The notes beneath the pieces were generated by a model. The model worked only from the letters and a program-made list of their open reading frames with translations, was not told the DNA's origin and did not search any database. From CAZTVF01 sp964616985 (GTDB lineage Bacteria; Planctomycetota; Phycisphaerae; SM23-33), in the NCBI GenBank assembly GCA_964616985.1, contig CAZTVF010000064.1:1-31148 (forward strand): 31,148 nt of DNA, given 5' to 3'. Positions 21,131-30,421 of the stretch are shown piece by piece; position 1 is the stretch's first letter; each line of letters starts with the position of its first letter. Both the position numbers and the translations under genes were made by a program.

Positions 21131-22327
21131 CTACTTCGCCGGGCTTGAAGCTGGGGCGCTGGCCGGCATTGATGCGGGCTTCGAGGCGGCGGCCGTTGTG
21201 GCGGTGCCTCCGGGCTTGGCGGCCAGCGGCACAGTTCCGCCCCAGGTGACGCCCGCAGCGGCGGATGCGTCGGCCTCGTTGGCGCCGATCTGCGCGGCGA
21301 CGGGCGCAGGCACATCGTTGCGGATGATGATCACGATGGGCTGGGCGATGGCGGAATACTTCGCCGCCTGCTGGCGTGCAAGCGGACCAGGCACCGGGGC
21401 CTCTTCGGCGGAGGCGGTCTCCTTGGTTTCTCTCGTCACTTCTTCAGCCTTGACGACCAGTGCGTCGCTGGCTTCGGAGCCGCCGGACCGCGAACCGTTC
21501 TTCAGCGTATTCTCACCGGCCAGCCCGGAGATGGCGGTGTTGTTGCACGTGTTGAGGGCGTTGAGCTTCGCCCGCTCAAGGGTCTTGGCCAGGGCCTTGT
21601 CGCCTGCGGCCTCGTCGGCGGCCTCGTCGGCGGCCCCGGCGGCGGCCCCGGCGGCGGAGAGGCCCTTGATGGCCGACCGCAGCGCGGACGCCTGCTCGGC
21701 GGGGACATAGGCGAGGATGCGGACCTGGTCCAGACCGTCGGTGTTCGATCGCGAGAAGGCGGCAGCTTCGACGCCCTCGGCCGCGAGCTTCTCGCTCACC
21801 TGTTTCATGGCCTGGTCGATGTCGTGGCTGTAGATGACTTCGCTGTTGGCGAGGGTGAGGTTGTGCACCGGCGAGGACAGTTGGCGATCTTCGTTTCGGG
21901 CAGCGGGCGGCACGATAGCGACGACGGGCTGGGCCTTGGGACGCTTGACCACCTGCGGGGCGCTGGGCGTGGTCCACAGCATGGCCGTGATGACGACACC
22001 CACGCCGCCGGCCACCAGCAGCACCGCGGCCGTGGCGAGATACCGCACCCACTGGAAGGAGCGGTCGGGGGCCTCCAGGCCGTGAGGGGTCACCAGACGG
22101 AGGCGCTCCGCATGGGCAAGGACGTTGGCGACGAAGTCGGGCGAGGATGTTTTGCGCGGCAGGCGCCGCACGAGGTCGCGGGTTCGCTTCAATGCGGCTA
22201 GTTCAGCCGCCAGCGACGCGTCGGCGGCGATGGCATGCTCGACCTTCGCCGCGTCGGCCTCGGGGAGCTCGCCGTCTAGGTAGGCGGACAACTGCTCCAT
22301 GGTCTGGCTTCGTTCGTCCATAGTCAT
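21131..22327 (-). CDS. Anti-sigma factor-like membrane protein (no zinc ligands)
   Basis: The 398-aa product begins MTMDERSQTMEQLSAYLDGE, the helical entry of anti-sigma domains (L-S-A-Y-L-D-G-E-L), and continues EHAIAADASLAAELAALKRT, but lacks the H-x3-C-x2-C zinc set of ZAS proteins. One membrane segment (YLATAAVLLVAGGVGVVITA, about residues 93-115) follows, then a long extracytoplasmic region with an Ala/Asp/Glu low-complexity stretch (AGAAAGAADEAADEAAG) and a Ser/Ala/Pro-rich tail. It should bind and hold the ECF sigma factor whose gene is 115 bp upstream on the same strand. The start is not certain: ATGs at 22327 and 22321 are both plausible and have only weak Shine-Dalgarno sequences. 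Confidence 0.75.
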   Translation of the reverse strand: MTMDERSQTMEQLSAYLDGELPEADAAKVEHAIAADASLAAELAALKRTRDLVRRLPRKTSSPDFVANVLAHAERLRLVTPHGLEAPDRSFQWVRYLATAAVLLVAGGVGVVITAMLWTTPSAPQVVKRPKAQPVVAIVPPAARNEDRQLSSPVHNLTLANSEVIYSHDIDQAMKQVSEKLAAEGVEAAAFSRSNTDGLDQVRILAYVPAEQASALRSAIKGLSAAGAAAGAADEAADEAAGDKALAKTLERAKLNALNTCNNTAISGLAGENTLKNGSRSGGSEASDALVVKAEEVTRETKETASAEEAPVPGPLARQQAAKYSAIAQPIVIIIRNDVPAPVAAQIGANEADASAAAGVTWGGTVPLAAKPGGTATTAAASKPASMPASAPASSPAK

Positions 22328-22442
22328 TGCATCGTCTCGTTGGCGGCGGCCGGCTTGGGCTGCTGATCTCAATGGCCGCCTTTGCAGCGTTCCTGGCGGC
22401 GGCCTCGGAAGGCCGCCACCCTGTAATGATCACGAGTCACAG

Positions 22443-23081
22443 CTAGTTTATCGGCGGGCCCAGCTTTTCCTTCAGCATGCACCGGGCCCGGTGCAGCCGG
22501 CTCTTTACGGTTCCAACGGGCAACTCCAGCACTTTGGCGATCTGCGAGTAGTCCATCTCTTCGATGTCGCGCAACACCACCACCAGTCGGAAATCGTCCT
22601 CGAGGCCCTCGAGGGCCTCGTACACGCGCCGGTGTTCCTCGGCCGCCTCGGCGGCGGCATGCGGCGCCGGGTTTCGCCGGGCCGACAGTTCCGCCGTCAG
22701 CGCATCGGCCTGCGTGCCATCCATGTCGTCGGGCCCCGAGAGCGAATTGAAGTTGATCCGCCCGGCCCGTCGCCGATGCGAGATCGTCAAGTTCGCCGCA
22801 ATCCGAAACAGCCAAGTGTAGAACCCGCTGCTGCCGCGGAATTGCCCGATCCGTTCCAGGGCCTTTAAGAACGTCTCCTGGGCCAGTTCCTCCGCATCGG
22901 CCCAGCGGCCGCACATCCGGTGGATCATGTTCAGGATGCGGTCCTGGTATTTCGCCACCAGCAGGCCGAACGCCTGCATGTCGCCTTTGCGGCAGCGATC
23001 GACCAGGGCTTCGTCTTCGAACACCAGCGTGACAGGGGCGGAGCTTCCCGTCCCAATCGCAGGGTTCTCAGCGGCCGACAT
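22443..23081 (-). CDS. ECF-type RNA polymerase sigma factor
   Basis: The protein (212 aa from the ATG at 23081) has sigma region 2 with VDRCRKGDMQAFGLLVAKYQ and DAEELAQETFLKALERIGQF, then the -10 recognition helix region YTWLFRIAANLTISHRRR. Region 4 reads LEGLEDDFRLVVVLRDIEEM then DYSQIAKVLELPVGTVKSRL, an HTH for -35 recognition. It directs RNA polymerase to a specific promoter set, probably released by the adjacent anti-sigma protein. A GTG start at 23102 would add seven residues and is equally possible; neither has a strong Shine-Dalgarno. The neighbouring divergent TPR gene, and its own gene, are candidate targets. Confidence 0.92.
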   Translation of the reverse strand: MSAAENPAIGTGSSAPVTLVFEDEALVDRCRKGDMQAFGLLVAKYQDRILNMIHRMCGRWADAEELAQETFLKALERIGQFRGSSGFYTWLFRIAANLTISHRRRAGRINFNSLSGPDDMDGTQADALTAELSARRNPAPHAAAEAAEEHRRVYEALEGLEDDFRLVVVLRDIEEMDYSQIAKVLELPVGTVKSRLHRARCMLKEKLGPPIN

Positions 23082-23327
23082 TTTGGACGCCCATTCCGTC
23101 ACAAGGTTCCCAGGGGAGAAATAATAATGAGGTCAACTTCACCGGGGCGCGCGACCCCCTACTTTACCATGGAATTCGATTTCACACAGCATCCTTGTGT
23201 AACCGCGCCAAATGTCGTGCGGACCGGTGGATCGGTTAGGTTCAAAACGCCGATACAACTATACTAGAGCCAGTTTCACAGCCCGCGTGGTTTTGCAGGC
23301 TCGAGACCGGTCGTAATGGAGAAGCGT

Positions 23328-26300
23328 ATGATGACTCGCCTCAGCGTCGTAGTCGTGATCGCCCTGGCCGCCGTGGCGGCACTCGCCCAGAGCCGCCCCG
23401 CATCGCAGCCCGCTGCCAAGGCGGCGACGCGCGCCGCCGCCAAGCACGCCTCGCGACCCACTTCGCAGGCCGCCTCTCGCGCAGCCTCCCAGGCGGCCAG
23501 CCGCCCCACCGAGCCCGCGGCCGCCGGTGACTGGGAATTCCTGCGACGCAACTTCGTGGCCTCGGCCGAAGCCTATCGCAGCGCCCCGCCCACCGCGACG
23601 AACCTCTACAAGCTGGGCCTGGCCCTGATGCAGATGGCGCAGGCCGCGCCCCCTGCCCAGCGGGGGAACGTCCTGGCGCAGGCCCGCGAGTCACTGAGGC
23701 GGTCGGTCGCCGTCGACGCTAACCATCTCGACGCGCATCGCGTGTTGGCGGAGATCGCGTGGATGAGCGGCGTCCAAACGAACCGCTGGACCGATTTCAT
23801 CGCCGAGGCCGACCAGTTGCTCGCCCTGGCCGACAAGGACGACTTCACGTATGTCAAACGCGCCATGGCCAGGTCGGAGGATCTTGCCGGCGCCCCCGAC
23901 GCCGCCCGCATTGCTCTGGCTGAAAGCGATTTCAGGAAGGCCGTGCAGCTCAAGCCCCAGGAGGCGAACTACTGGATGGAGTACATCCGCTTCCTGCAGC
24001 GGTACCGTCCCGCCCAGATCGAGGCGACGTTCGAGGAGGCCGTGGCGGCCGCCCCCAGCGACCTGTCCATCCGCGGCAACTACGCCTCGTATCTGCGGAG
24101 CGTGGGCAAGAAGGAGCTGGCCCTCAAGCAGGCCGACCTGTGCATCGCCGGCGACCCCAACCGGGCGATGGCCTACGTGATCCGCTCGCAGCATTTCCTG
24201 GAGCTCAGGAACCTGGACGAAGCTATGAAGTCCGCCCGCGAGGGCTTGGCCAAGGATGATCTGGAGCCCCGCGCCTACAGCCAGGTGGCGGCCCTGGAGG
24301 TCATGCGGGGCCGGGCCGACCTGGCCGTGACGGCGTTTCGAAGCGGGATCACGGCCGTCGAGGCGCGCCTCAAGGGCGAACTGCCCCCGGACGAGAAAGA
24401 GAGATTGCAGGAAGCTTCGTTGACGCTCAACACGGCCTTGGGCAGCCTGCTGCTGGAATCCCTCGATGCCCGCGGCGCCGATCGCGTGCTGATTCTGCAA
24501 CAGCTTCGCCAGTGCGTCACCGCCGTCGAGGCGCTGCAGCCGCAGGGTTACATGCGGGCGCGACTGGCGGGCCTGCTGGCGCACGCGGAGGAGCGGGCCG
24601 GCCAGGCGGCGTTGCTGCTAGAGCAAGCCCTCGTGCAGCCCAACGATCGTATCGACGCGCAGGTGGCCAGGGCGCTGGTGCGGGATTATGCCCGCGTGGG
24701 CCAGGCCAAGCGGGCGATCTCGCTGCTGAACCAGCTTCTCCAGCAGCCCGGGGGCAGCAAGAACCCGGCGATCCCGGCGTTGATGGCCGAGGTCGACATG
24801 CACTCGCATGAATACGATGCCGCGGGGGCCCACCTCGCCGAATCGCTGCGGATCGAGCCCAACTACCCGCCGGCCGTGGCCCTGCAGGTGGTGCTGGCCC
24901 TGGTGCGCGGCGCGCCGTCAAGCTTGCCGGCCGGCTTCGACCTGCCCCTGGAGTGCGCGGACCTGGTGGTGTTGCGGGGACAGCAGATGCTGGCGGAGAG
25001 GAATCCTGATGGACTGACCCTCGTCGAGGACGTCCACCGCCGGCTGCCGACGCATCGCACGGCGATTACGCAGTTGCTCCAGATGTACTCCGTGGCCCAG
25101 AAGAAGGCGGAGTTCGAGGCGCTGCTGCAGCAGGTGAGGACATCCGACCCCGCCTTCGCCAGAGATCTGCAGGATGAAATCACGCTGGCCCAGGAGAAGG
25201 ATCCCCAGAAGCGATTCGATCTGATGAAGGCCCGCGTGGAACGCGTGCTGCCGGCGGGCTTGGCCCGGGCGCTGGCGATGGCGAACCTGTGCGAACAGGC
25301 CGGCAAGGAAAAGGAATACGCACAGTGCCTGGAGGAGGCCGCGGGGCTGGACCCGAACTGGCCGGAGGTGATCGAGCGGAACTTCGACTACTACGGCGGG
25401 CGAAAGGACTGGGATGCCGCCGAGCAATGGGTCGATCGCGCAACGCAGGTGAACGCCGACGGCGTGGGCGGCCGCTACTACGGTCTGCGCCTCGCCCTGG
25501 GCCGCCAGGACGCCAACGCCGCGGCGCAGCGGGTCGAGGAGGCCGCCAAGATCAACCCGCAGTGGCGGATCGGCAAGTTGATGCTCGCCCGCAGCTACGT
25601 CGAATCCAGGGAGCTCCAGAAGGCCCGCCCGCTGTTCAAGGAGGTCGTCGACGCCGAGCCCAACAACGGCGCCGCCGTCATCGGCTTGGCCATGGTCAGC
25701 GGCATGGAGCTCAAGACGCAGGAACATTACGAGTGGATCAAGCGGGCGATGCAGCTGCCCGAGGGCCCCAAGAACCAGTACGTCGTCAGCTCCTACATCG
25801 ACATGCGGCAGGCCCTGGCGAAGCCCGAGGAGATTCCCGAGGTCATGGAACTGCGCCGGCAGATGATGGCGCAGAACCCGCGCGACCTGCAGAACGCCTA
25901 CTCGCTGGCGCAGCTGTGCGAACAAGCCGGGCGCGACGGCGAGGCCAAGTCGATCTACACCCACATCTATACCGTGACGCCCAACAAGCTGGCGGGCGTG
26001 CGGCCGCTGGCGGAGTTCCTGGGGCGCAGCGGGCAGAACAGCGCCCTGATCGAGCTGCTGTCGAAGCTCGAGGAGTCGGAGACCGACAAGACCGGCGCCC
26101 GCGTCGTCAAGGCGCAATACATGCGGTACTACAGCCCCGAGCTGGCCCTGCGCGTGCTGGAACAGGCCATCGAGGCCGACCCCAACGACACGCGCCCCTA
26201 CGAGGCGATGGCCCAGTACCACGAGGCGAAGCGCAACTACAAGGATGCCATTGCGACGTGGGCGCGGCTGCAGGAATTCCCCGCCTCGCGCAGCGACGCG

Positions 26301-27788
26301 TCCAAGGCCATCGCCCGCTGCCTGCTGGCGGGACACGATTACAGCTCGGCCGACAAGCAACTGGCGTCGCTGCTGCTGGAGACCCCTGACGACGTAGAGC
26401 TCCTCATGCTCCAGGCATCGCTGAACATGCGGATGCGACTGTTCGAGCAGTCGCTCCAGACGTACGACAAGGTGCTCAAGAAGGACCCCAACCACGTGAT
26501 GGCGACGCTGTCGCGCCTGTACGTGCTGCTGGCGATGGGCGACTATCAGCAGCTCCGGGCGGAGCTGGCCTTGCTCCGCGGCAAGAACTTCGGCCCCGAG
26601 GCCCTGATGGAATACGCTTCGATCTCGCAGCAGATCGGCGACGCCCAGGCCGCCGAGCTGGCCTATCTGGACATCCTCAAGACGCAGAGGAACTACCTGC
26701 CCGCCCTGCGGGCGATGATGTCGATGCATGCCGAACGCAAGGACTGGACCTCGCTGGAAGGGCCCCTGCTGGAGCTGCGAAAGACCCATCCCAAGGACCT
26801 GACCTTCGCGCTGATGGAGGCGCAGATGTGGAAGGGGCGCAACGCCACCGACAAGGCCGTGGCGGCGCTGGAGGCGGCCGTCCAGATCTCGCCCGCATCG
26901 CTGGAGGCCGTCGGCGCCTACCTCACCACGCTGATTGATGCCAAGCGGTATGACCGCCTGCTGGCTGTGGTGGATCCCTTCACCACCCGCAGCGAGACCG
27001 CGGCGATGGCCCTGGCCGCCAAGGCCCGCGCGCTGGTGGCCACCAATCGCGGCAACGACGCCGAGGATGCCTTCGTTGCCGCCGTCAGCGGCCAGGTGAC
27101 CCCGCGGCAACTGGGCATGATCGGCCACCAGCTCTCGCAGTGCTACGGCCCGGCCAAGGCTGCCGAGAAGCTCAGCATCTGGGTCACGCAGAAGCAGTTG
27201 CTCAACCCCAGCCTGGGCGTGCTGATGGGCATGTTCTACGCCGAGGCCAACGATATTCCCCGAAGCATCCAGGTGCTGACCACCGCGCGTGAGAAAATGA
27301 AGACGCCCGAGGACAAGGCCGCCGTCAACGGCTGGCTGGCGAGCATCTACTATAAGGATCGCCAACTGGCCGCCGCGCGCGACGCGTACCTGGAGATGCT
27401 GAAGGTTTTGCCCGAGGACTCACAGACCCTCAACAACCTCGCCTACCTCTACGCCGAGGACCTCAAGGACCCCAACTCCGCCCTGCCCTACGGCAAGCGC
27501 GCGATGGAGTTGGCACCGGGCAACCCGAGCATTCTGGACACGTATGGCTGGATCCTCGTCCAGATCGGACGGCCGAAGGATGCATTGACGATCCTCTCTC
27601 GGGCCGTCAACATGATGCCCGACTCAGCCGTGCTGCGGTTGCACCTGGGAACGGCGATGGAGCAGTGCAACCTCGCCGACGACGCGCGCCGTCAGTATGA
27701 GACCGGCCTCAAGAACGCCACCGACCCGGGCGTGAAAAAGACCCTGCAGGATTCAGTCAACCGGCTGAAACCCGCCCAGAAGAAGTAG
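23328..27788 (+). CDS. Very large secreted TPR-repeat protein
   Basis: The 1486-aa product starts MMTRLSVVVVIALAAVAALA, a signal peptide with probable cleavage before QSRPAS. A low-complexity Ala/Ser/Arg segment follows (SQAASRAASQAASRP, about residues 20-65). The rest, from near residue 70 to the end, is helical repeats of 34 residues with TPR signatures (for example ALRVLEQAIEADPNDTRPYE, YDKVLKKDPNHVMATLSRLY and YAEDLKDPNSALPYGKRAME). Superhelical TPR arrays bind proteins; no enzyme motif is present, so a scaffold role outside the cytoplasmic membrane is likely. The ATG at 23328 is preferred over 23316 because GGAG lies six bases upstream; a second ATG follows at 23331. The gene diverges from the ECF sigma gene. 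The UroD-like gene begins eight bases after the stop, suggesting co-transcription. Confidence 0.9.
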   Translation: MMTRLSVVVVIALAAVAALAQSRPASQPAAKAATRAAAKHASRPTSQAASRAASQAASRPTEPAAAGDWEFLRRNFVASAEAYRSAPPTATNLYKLGLALMQMAQAAPPAQRGNVLAQARESLRRSVAVDANHLDAHRVLAEIAWMSGVQTNRWTDFIAEADQLLALADKDDFTYVKRAMARSEDLAGAPDAARIALAESDFRKAVQLKPQEANYWMEYIRFLQRYRPAQIEATFEEAVAAAPSDLSIRGNYASYLRSVGKKELALKQADLCIAGDPNRAMAYVIRSQHFLELRNLDEAMKSAREGLAKDDLEPRAYSQVAALEVMRGRADLAVTAFRSGITAVEARLKGELPPDEKERLQEASLTLNTALGSLLLESLDARGADRVLILQQLRQCVTAVEALQPQGYMRARLAGLLAHAEERAGQAALLLEQALVQPNDRIDAQVARALVRDYARVGQAKRAISLLNQLLQQPGGSKNPAIPALMAEVDMHSHEYDAAGAHLAESLRIEPNYPPAVALQVVLALVRGAPSSLPAGFDLPLECADLVVLRGQQMLAERNPDGLTLVEDVHRRLPTHRTAITQLLQMYSVAQKKAEFEALLQQVRTSDPAFARDLQDEITLAQEKDPQKRFDLMKARVERVLPAGLARALAMANLCEQAGKEKEYAQCLEEAAGLDPNWPEVIERNFDYYGGRKDWDAAEQWVDRATQVNADGVGGRYYGLRLALGRQDANAAAQRVEEAAKINPQWRIGKLMLARSYVESRELQKARPLFKEVVDAEPNNGAAVIGLAMVSGMELKTQEHYEWIKRAMQLPEGPKNQYVVSSYIDMRQALAKPEEIPEVMELRRQMMAQNPRDLQNAYSLAQLCEQAGRDGEAKSIYTHIYTVTPNKLAGVRPLAEFLGRSGQNSALIELLSKLEESETDKTGARVVKAQYMRYYSPELALRVLEQAIEADPNDTRPYEAMAQYHEAKRNYKDAIATWARLQEFPASRSDASKAIARCLLAGHDYSSADKQLASLLLETPDDVELLMLQASLNMRMRLFEQSLQTYDKVLKKDPNHVMATLSRLYVLLAMGDYQQLRAELALLRGKNFGPEALMEYASISQQIGDAQAAELAYLDILKTQRNYLPALRAMMSMHAERKDWTSLEGPLLELRKTHPKDLTFALMEAQMWKGRNATDKAVAALEAAVQISPASLEAVGAYLTTLIDAKRYDRLLAVVDPFTTRSETAAMALAAKARALVATNRGNDAEDAFVAAVSGQVTPRQLGMIGHQLSQCYGPAKAAEKLSIWVTQKQLLNPSLGVLMGMFYAEANDIPRSIQVLTTAREKMKTPEDKAAVNGWLASIYYKDRQLAAARDAYLEMLKVLPEDSQTLNNLAYLYAEDLKDPNSALPYGKRAMELAPGNPSILDTYGWILVQIGRPKDALTILSRAVNMMPDSAVLRLHLGTAMEQCNLADDARRQYETGLKNATDPGVKKTLQDSVNRLKPAQKK

Positions 27789-27795
27789 GCGAAGC

Positions 27796-28866
27796 GTGAA
27801 GAGTTCAGACCTGACGCATCGGCAGCGCGTGCAGCTCGCGCTGGACCACCGGGCCACGGACCGCGTCCCCATCGCGATGGTGTGCGCGGGGATCAATGCT
27901 CCGGCCCACGTGGAGCTGGAGGCGTACCTGCGGCAGCATCGCGGCATCGGCGTGTGGGACTACCTCGCGCCTCTGGTCGACATCGCGCACGTCGGGCCGC
28001 AGTATGTGGGCCCCACGCTCGATGCGGGGACGGACATCTGGGGCGTGCATCGCTCCGCCGTCAGCTACGGCCCGGGGAGCTACGAGGAAATCGACAATTA
28101 CCCTCTGGCCGCGGTGAAGACCCTCGATGACCTGCGGGCGTATCGCTGGCCGCAGGCGGACTGGTTCGACGTCTCGGTGATGCCCGAGCGGATCGCCGCC
28201 GCCAACGCCCACGAGGAGCACGCCCTGCTGGTGGCCAACGGCAACATCTTCGAAACCACGTGGTACGCCCGCGGCTTCGAGCAGGCCTTCATCGACATGA
28301 TCGACCAGCCCGAACTGCTGCACACGATCCTGCAGAAGGTCACGGATTTCTACATTGAGTATTTCCGCCGCATCCTCGCCGCCTCCAACGGCCGCATTGA
28401 CTTGGTCTTCACCGCCGACGACATCGGCGGCCAGAACGGCCTGCTGCTGTCGTTGCCGATGTGGGAGGAGCATATCAAGCCCTACCACGTCCGCATGAAC
28501 CGCGTGATTCACGAATTCGGCGCCAAGGTGATTTATCACAGCGACGGCGCGGTCATGGAGGCCGTGCCCGGCCTGATCGACATGGGCATCGACGTGCTGC
28601 AGGCGCTGCAGTTCGACGCGCATGGAATGGATCCCGTCGCGCTGAAGTCCCGACACGGCGAGGTGCTGTGCTTCGAAGGCGGCGTCAGCGTGCAGAAGAC
28701 CCTGCCCTTCGGCACGCCCGACGACGTGCGAAAGGAAGTCACCGAACGGATTGCGGTGCTGGGTCGCGGGGGCGGCTACATCCTGGGCCCCTCGCACGCC
28801 ATCCAGGCCGGCACGCCGCCGGAGAACATCGTGGCGATGTTCGACACCGCCGCCGGGCTGACCTAG
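27796..28866 (+). CDS. UroD-like protein without zinc-site Cys
   Basis: The 356-aa product reads LTHRQRVQLALDHRATDRVP at the start, the UroD-superfamily opening, and YILGPSHAIQAGTPPENIVA at the end, where the TPPENI turn is standard. At the zinc-site position it has VIYHSDGAVMEA (H-S-D-G, 248-251) with no later Cys, so it should not be a zinc-dependent methyltransferase of the MtaA type; H-S-D-G forms occur in many uncharacterised relatives. The function is unknown, but neighbours suggest small-molecule catabolism: a co-directional FAD-dependent oxidoreductase follows 104 bp downstream. The start is GTG at 27796 with only a weak purine-rich stretch upstream; the next in-frame Met (residue 28) would remove the conserved opening, so GTG is chosen. 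Confidence 0.85.
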   Translation: MKSSDLTHRQRVQLALDHRATDRVPIAMVCAGINAPAHVELEAYLRQHRGIGVWDYLAPLVDIAHVGPQYVGPTLDAGTDIWGVHRSAVSYGPGSYEEIDNYPLAAVKTLDDLRAYRWPQADWFDVSVMPERIAAANAHEEHALLVANGNIFETTWYARGFEQAFIDMIDQPELLHTILQKVTDFYIEYFRRILAASNGRIDLVFTADDIGGQNGLLLSLPMWEEHIKPYHVRMNRVIHEFGAKVIYHSDGAVMEAVPGLIDMGIDVLQALQFDAHGMDPVALKSRHGEVLCFEGGVSVQKTLPFGTPDDVRKEVTERIAVLGRGGGYILGPSHAIQAGTPPENIVAMFDTAAGLT

Positions 28867-28922
28867 TTTTACTTCCTTCGGATTTGGTCGGATTTGGCGC
28901 TTCGGATTTCGTGCTTTTCAGC

Positions 28923-28947
28923 GTGAGACACTACACTGGAGTCTCAC
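28923..28947. promoter_or_regulatory. Short dyad upstream of the FAD oxidoreductase gene
   Basis: GTGAGAC (28923-28929) and GTCTCAC (28941-28947) form a 7-bp dyad around 11 bases, 22 bp before the start codon. Just before it, TCGGATTT is repeated three times (28880-28910). It could be an operator or a leader hairpin; support is limited to symmetry and position. Confidence 0.3.
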
Positions 28948-28969
28948 CTGATCGGATAGAGGATGCTCG

Positions 28970-30262
28970 ATGGAAGCAACAATAGACACCTATGACGTGG
29001 TGGTGATCGGCGGCGGGCCCGGCGGTTGCGGTGCGGCGGCCAGGGCGGCGGCGAGCGGGGCCAGGACGCTGCTGGTCGAGCGCGAGGGCTGCCTGGGCGG
29101 CGGCGCCACCACGATGCTCGTCTGCCCGTTCATGCCGCACGTGTCCAGCCCCGGCCCCCATGGCGAGGCCCCCATCGTCGTCAACGCGGGCCTGTACGCC
29201 GAGGTGCTCCGCCGCCTCGTCGATCGCGGCGAAGGCAAGGTCATCAACCAGGGCAGCAAATGGACGGCCCTGATCTTCGACGATGAAGCCCTCAAGGTGG
29301 TGCTGGACGAACTTCTGGCCGAGGCGGGCGCAGCGGTGCTCTACCACGCGGCGCTGTTCGACGCCGAGGTCCGCGACGGGCGCATCGCCTCCATCCGCGT
29401 CGCCCACAATGGCGGGCCGCTCCGCATTTGGGCCCGCGTCTTCATTGACGCTACCGGCGACGGTCTGCTGGCGCACCAGGCCGCGTGCCATTGGCAGGCG
29501 GGCAACGAGCGCGGCGAGGTCATGCCCATGACGCTGAACTTCATCGTCGCCGGCGTCGACACGGCCAAATTGCCGCCCATCGCGACGCTGCGGCAACGCG
29601 CTGCCGCCGGCGAGGCTGACAACCCGCCGCTGATCAACACGAACATCAGCTGCTTCCACGACGTCGGCCGCGGGCGCGTGCACTTCAACGCGATCCGCAT
29701 CCCGGGCAATGGCACGGACCCCGACGCGCTCAGCCACGCCGAGACCAAGGGCCGCCGCCGCGTGCGAAACTTCGTCGCCTGGCTGCGGGCCAACGTCGCG
29801 GGGTTCGAGCAGTGCTGGCTGGATAAGACCGGGGCCCACGTCGGCGTGCGAGAGACACGGCGCGTGATCGGCGATTACGTCCTGACCTTCGACGACCTGC
29901 AGGCCGCCCGCAAGTTCGAGGACGGCGTGGCCCTGTGCAGCTACGAGGTCGACATCCACGGCCAGAAACCGAATGAAGGCATCGAGATCGACGTGCCCCA
30001 GGGGGACTGGTACCAGATCCCCTACCGCTGCCTGACGCCCAAGGGCGTGTCGAACCTCCTGCTGGCCGCGCGGTGCATCTCGGCCGACGCCATGGCCCAC
30101 GCCAGCCTCCGCATCATGCCCGTCGTGATGAACATCGGCGAGGCGGCCGGCATCGCCGCCGCCCTCTCCCTGCCCGCCGGCGACGTCCGACGCATCGACA
30201 TCGCCGACCTCCGCCGCCGCATCGTCGCCCTCGGCGGTGTGCTGGACCCGCGGGCACACTGA
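28970..30262 (+). CDS. FAD-dependent oxidoreductase (FAD_oxidored type)
   Basis: The 430-aa product starts with an ADP-binding fold, YDVVVIGGGPGGCGAAARAA (G-x-G-x2-G at about 14-19), followed by the acidic end of strand two (LLVERE) and the Gly-rich CLGGGATTMLVCPF. Near the end are VSNLLLAARCISADAMAHAS and VVMNIGEAAGIAAALSL, the second FAD-contact region of this family. Members of this family are flavoproteins, often next to genes for sugar or small-molecule catabolism; the substrate here is unknown. Two internal Cys (CLGG, ARCIS) are at conserved positions. The ATG at 28970 has GAGG eight bases before it. A bidirectional terminator lies 80 bp downstream, so the unit ends here. Confidence 0.85.
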   Translation: MEATIDTYDVVVIGGGPGGCGAAARAAASGARTLLVEREGCLGGGATTMLVCPFMPHVSSPGPHGEAPIVVNAGLYAEVLRRLVDRGEGKVINQGSKWTALIFDDEALKVVLDELLAEAGAAVLYHAALFDAEVRDGRIASIRVAHNGGPLRIWARVFIDATGDGLLAHQAACHWQAGNERGEVMPMTLNFIVAGVDTAKLPPIATLRQRAAAGEADNPPLINTNISCFHDVGRGRVHFNAIRIPGNGTDPDALSHAETKGRRRVRNFVAWLRANVAGFEQCWLDKTGAHVGVRETRRVIGDYVLTFDDLQAARKFEDGVALCSYEVDIHGQKPNEGIEIDVPQGDWYQIPYRCLTPKGVSNLLLAARCISADAMAHASLRIMPVVMNIGEAAGIAAALSLPAGDVRRIDIADLRRRIVALGGVLDPRAH

Positions 30263-30267
30263 CCGCC

Positions 30268-30289
30268 CGCCGAACGGCAAGCCGCCGCC
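30268..30289. repeat. Single arm of the dispersed palindrome (half copy)
   Basis: CGCCGAACGGCAAGCCGCCG and two further bases match the right arm of the elements at 929-1000 and 9495-9573, here without a left arm and only six bases after the oxidoreductase stop codon. It is either a decayed copy or a solo-arm insertion. Confidence 0.6.
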
Positions 30290-30341
30290 AACCACTCCGG
30301 CACGACACGCCAGGACAGAGGGGGCCGTATGGCGACAGTAG

Positions 30342-30374
30342 AACGCCCCGGCGATTGCGTGTCGCCGGGGCGTT
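30342..30374. terminator. Intrinsic terminator between convergent genes
   Basis: AACGCCCCGGCGA (30342-30354) and TCGCCGGGGCGTT (30362-30374) form a perfect 13-bp stem with a 7-base loop, followed by TGGTTTG on plus. It sits between the plus-strand oxidoreductase and the minus-strand clpC-type gene and can serve both directions, better on plus because of the T-rich run. Confidence 0.75.
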
Positions 30375-30421
30375 TGGTTTGTCGAGATCGGGGGCACTGA
30401 AGTGACCCTGTCTGGGTTCGC

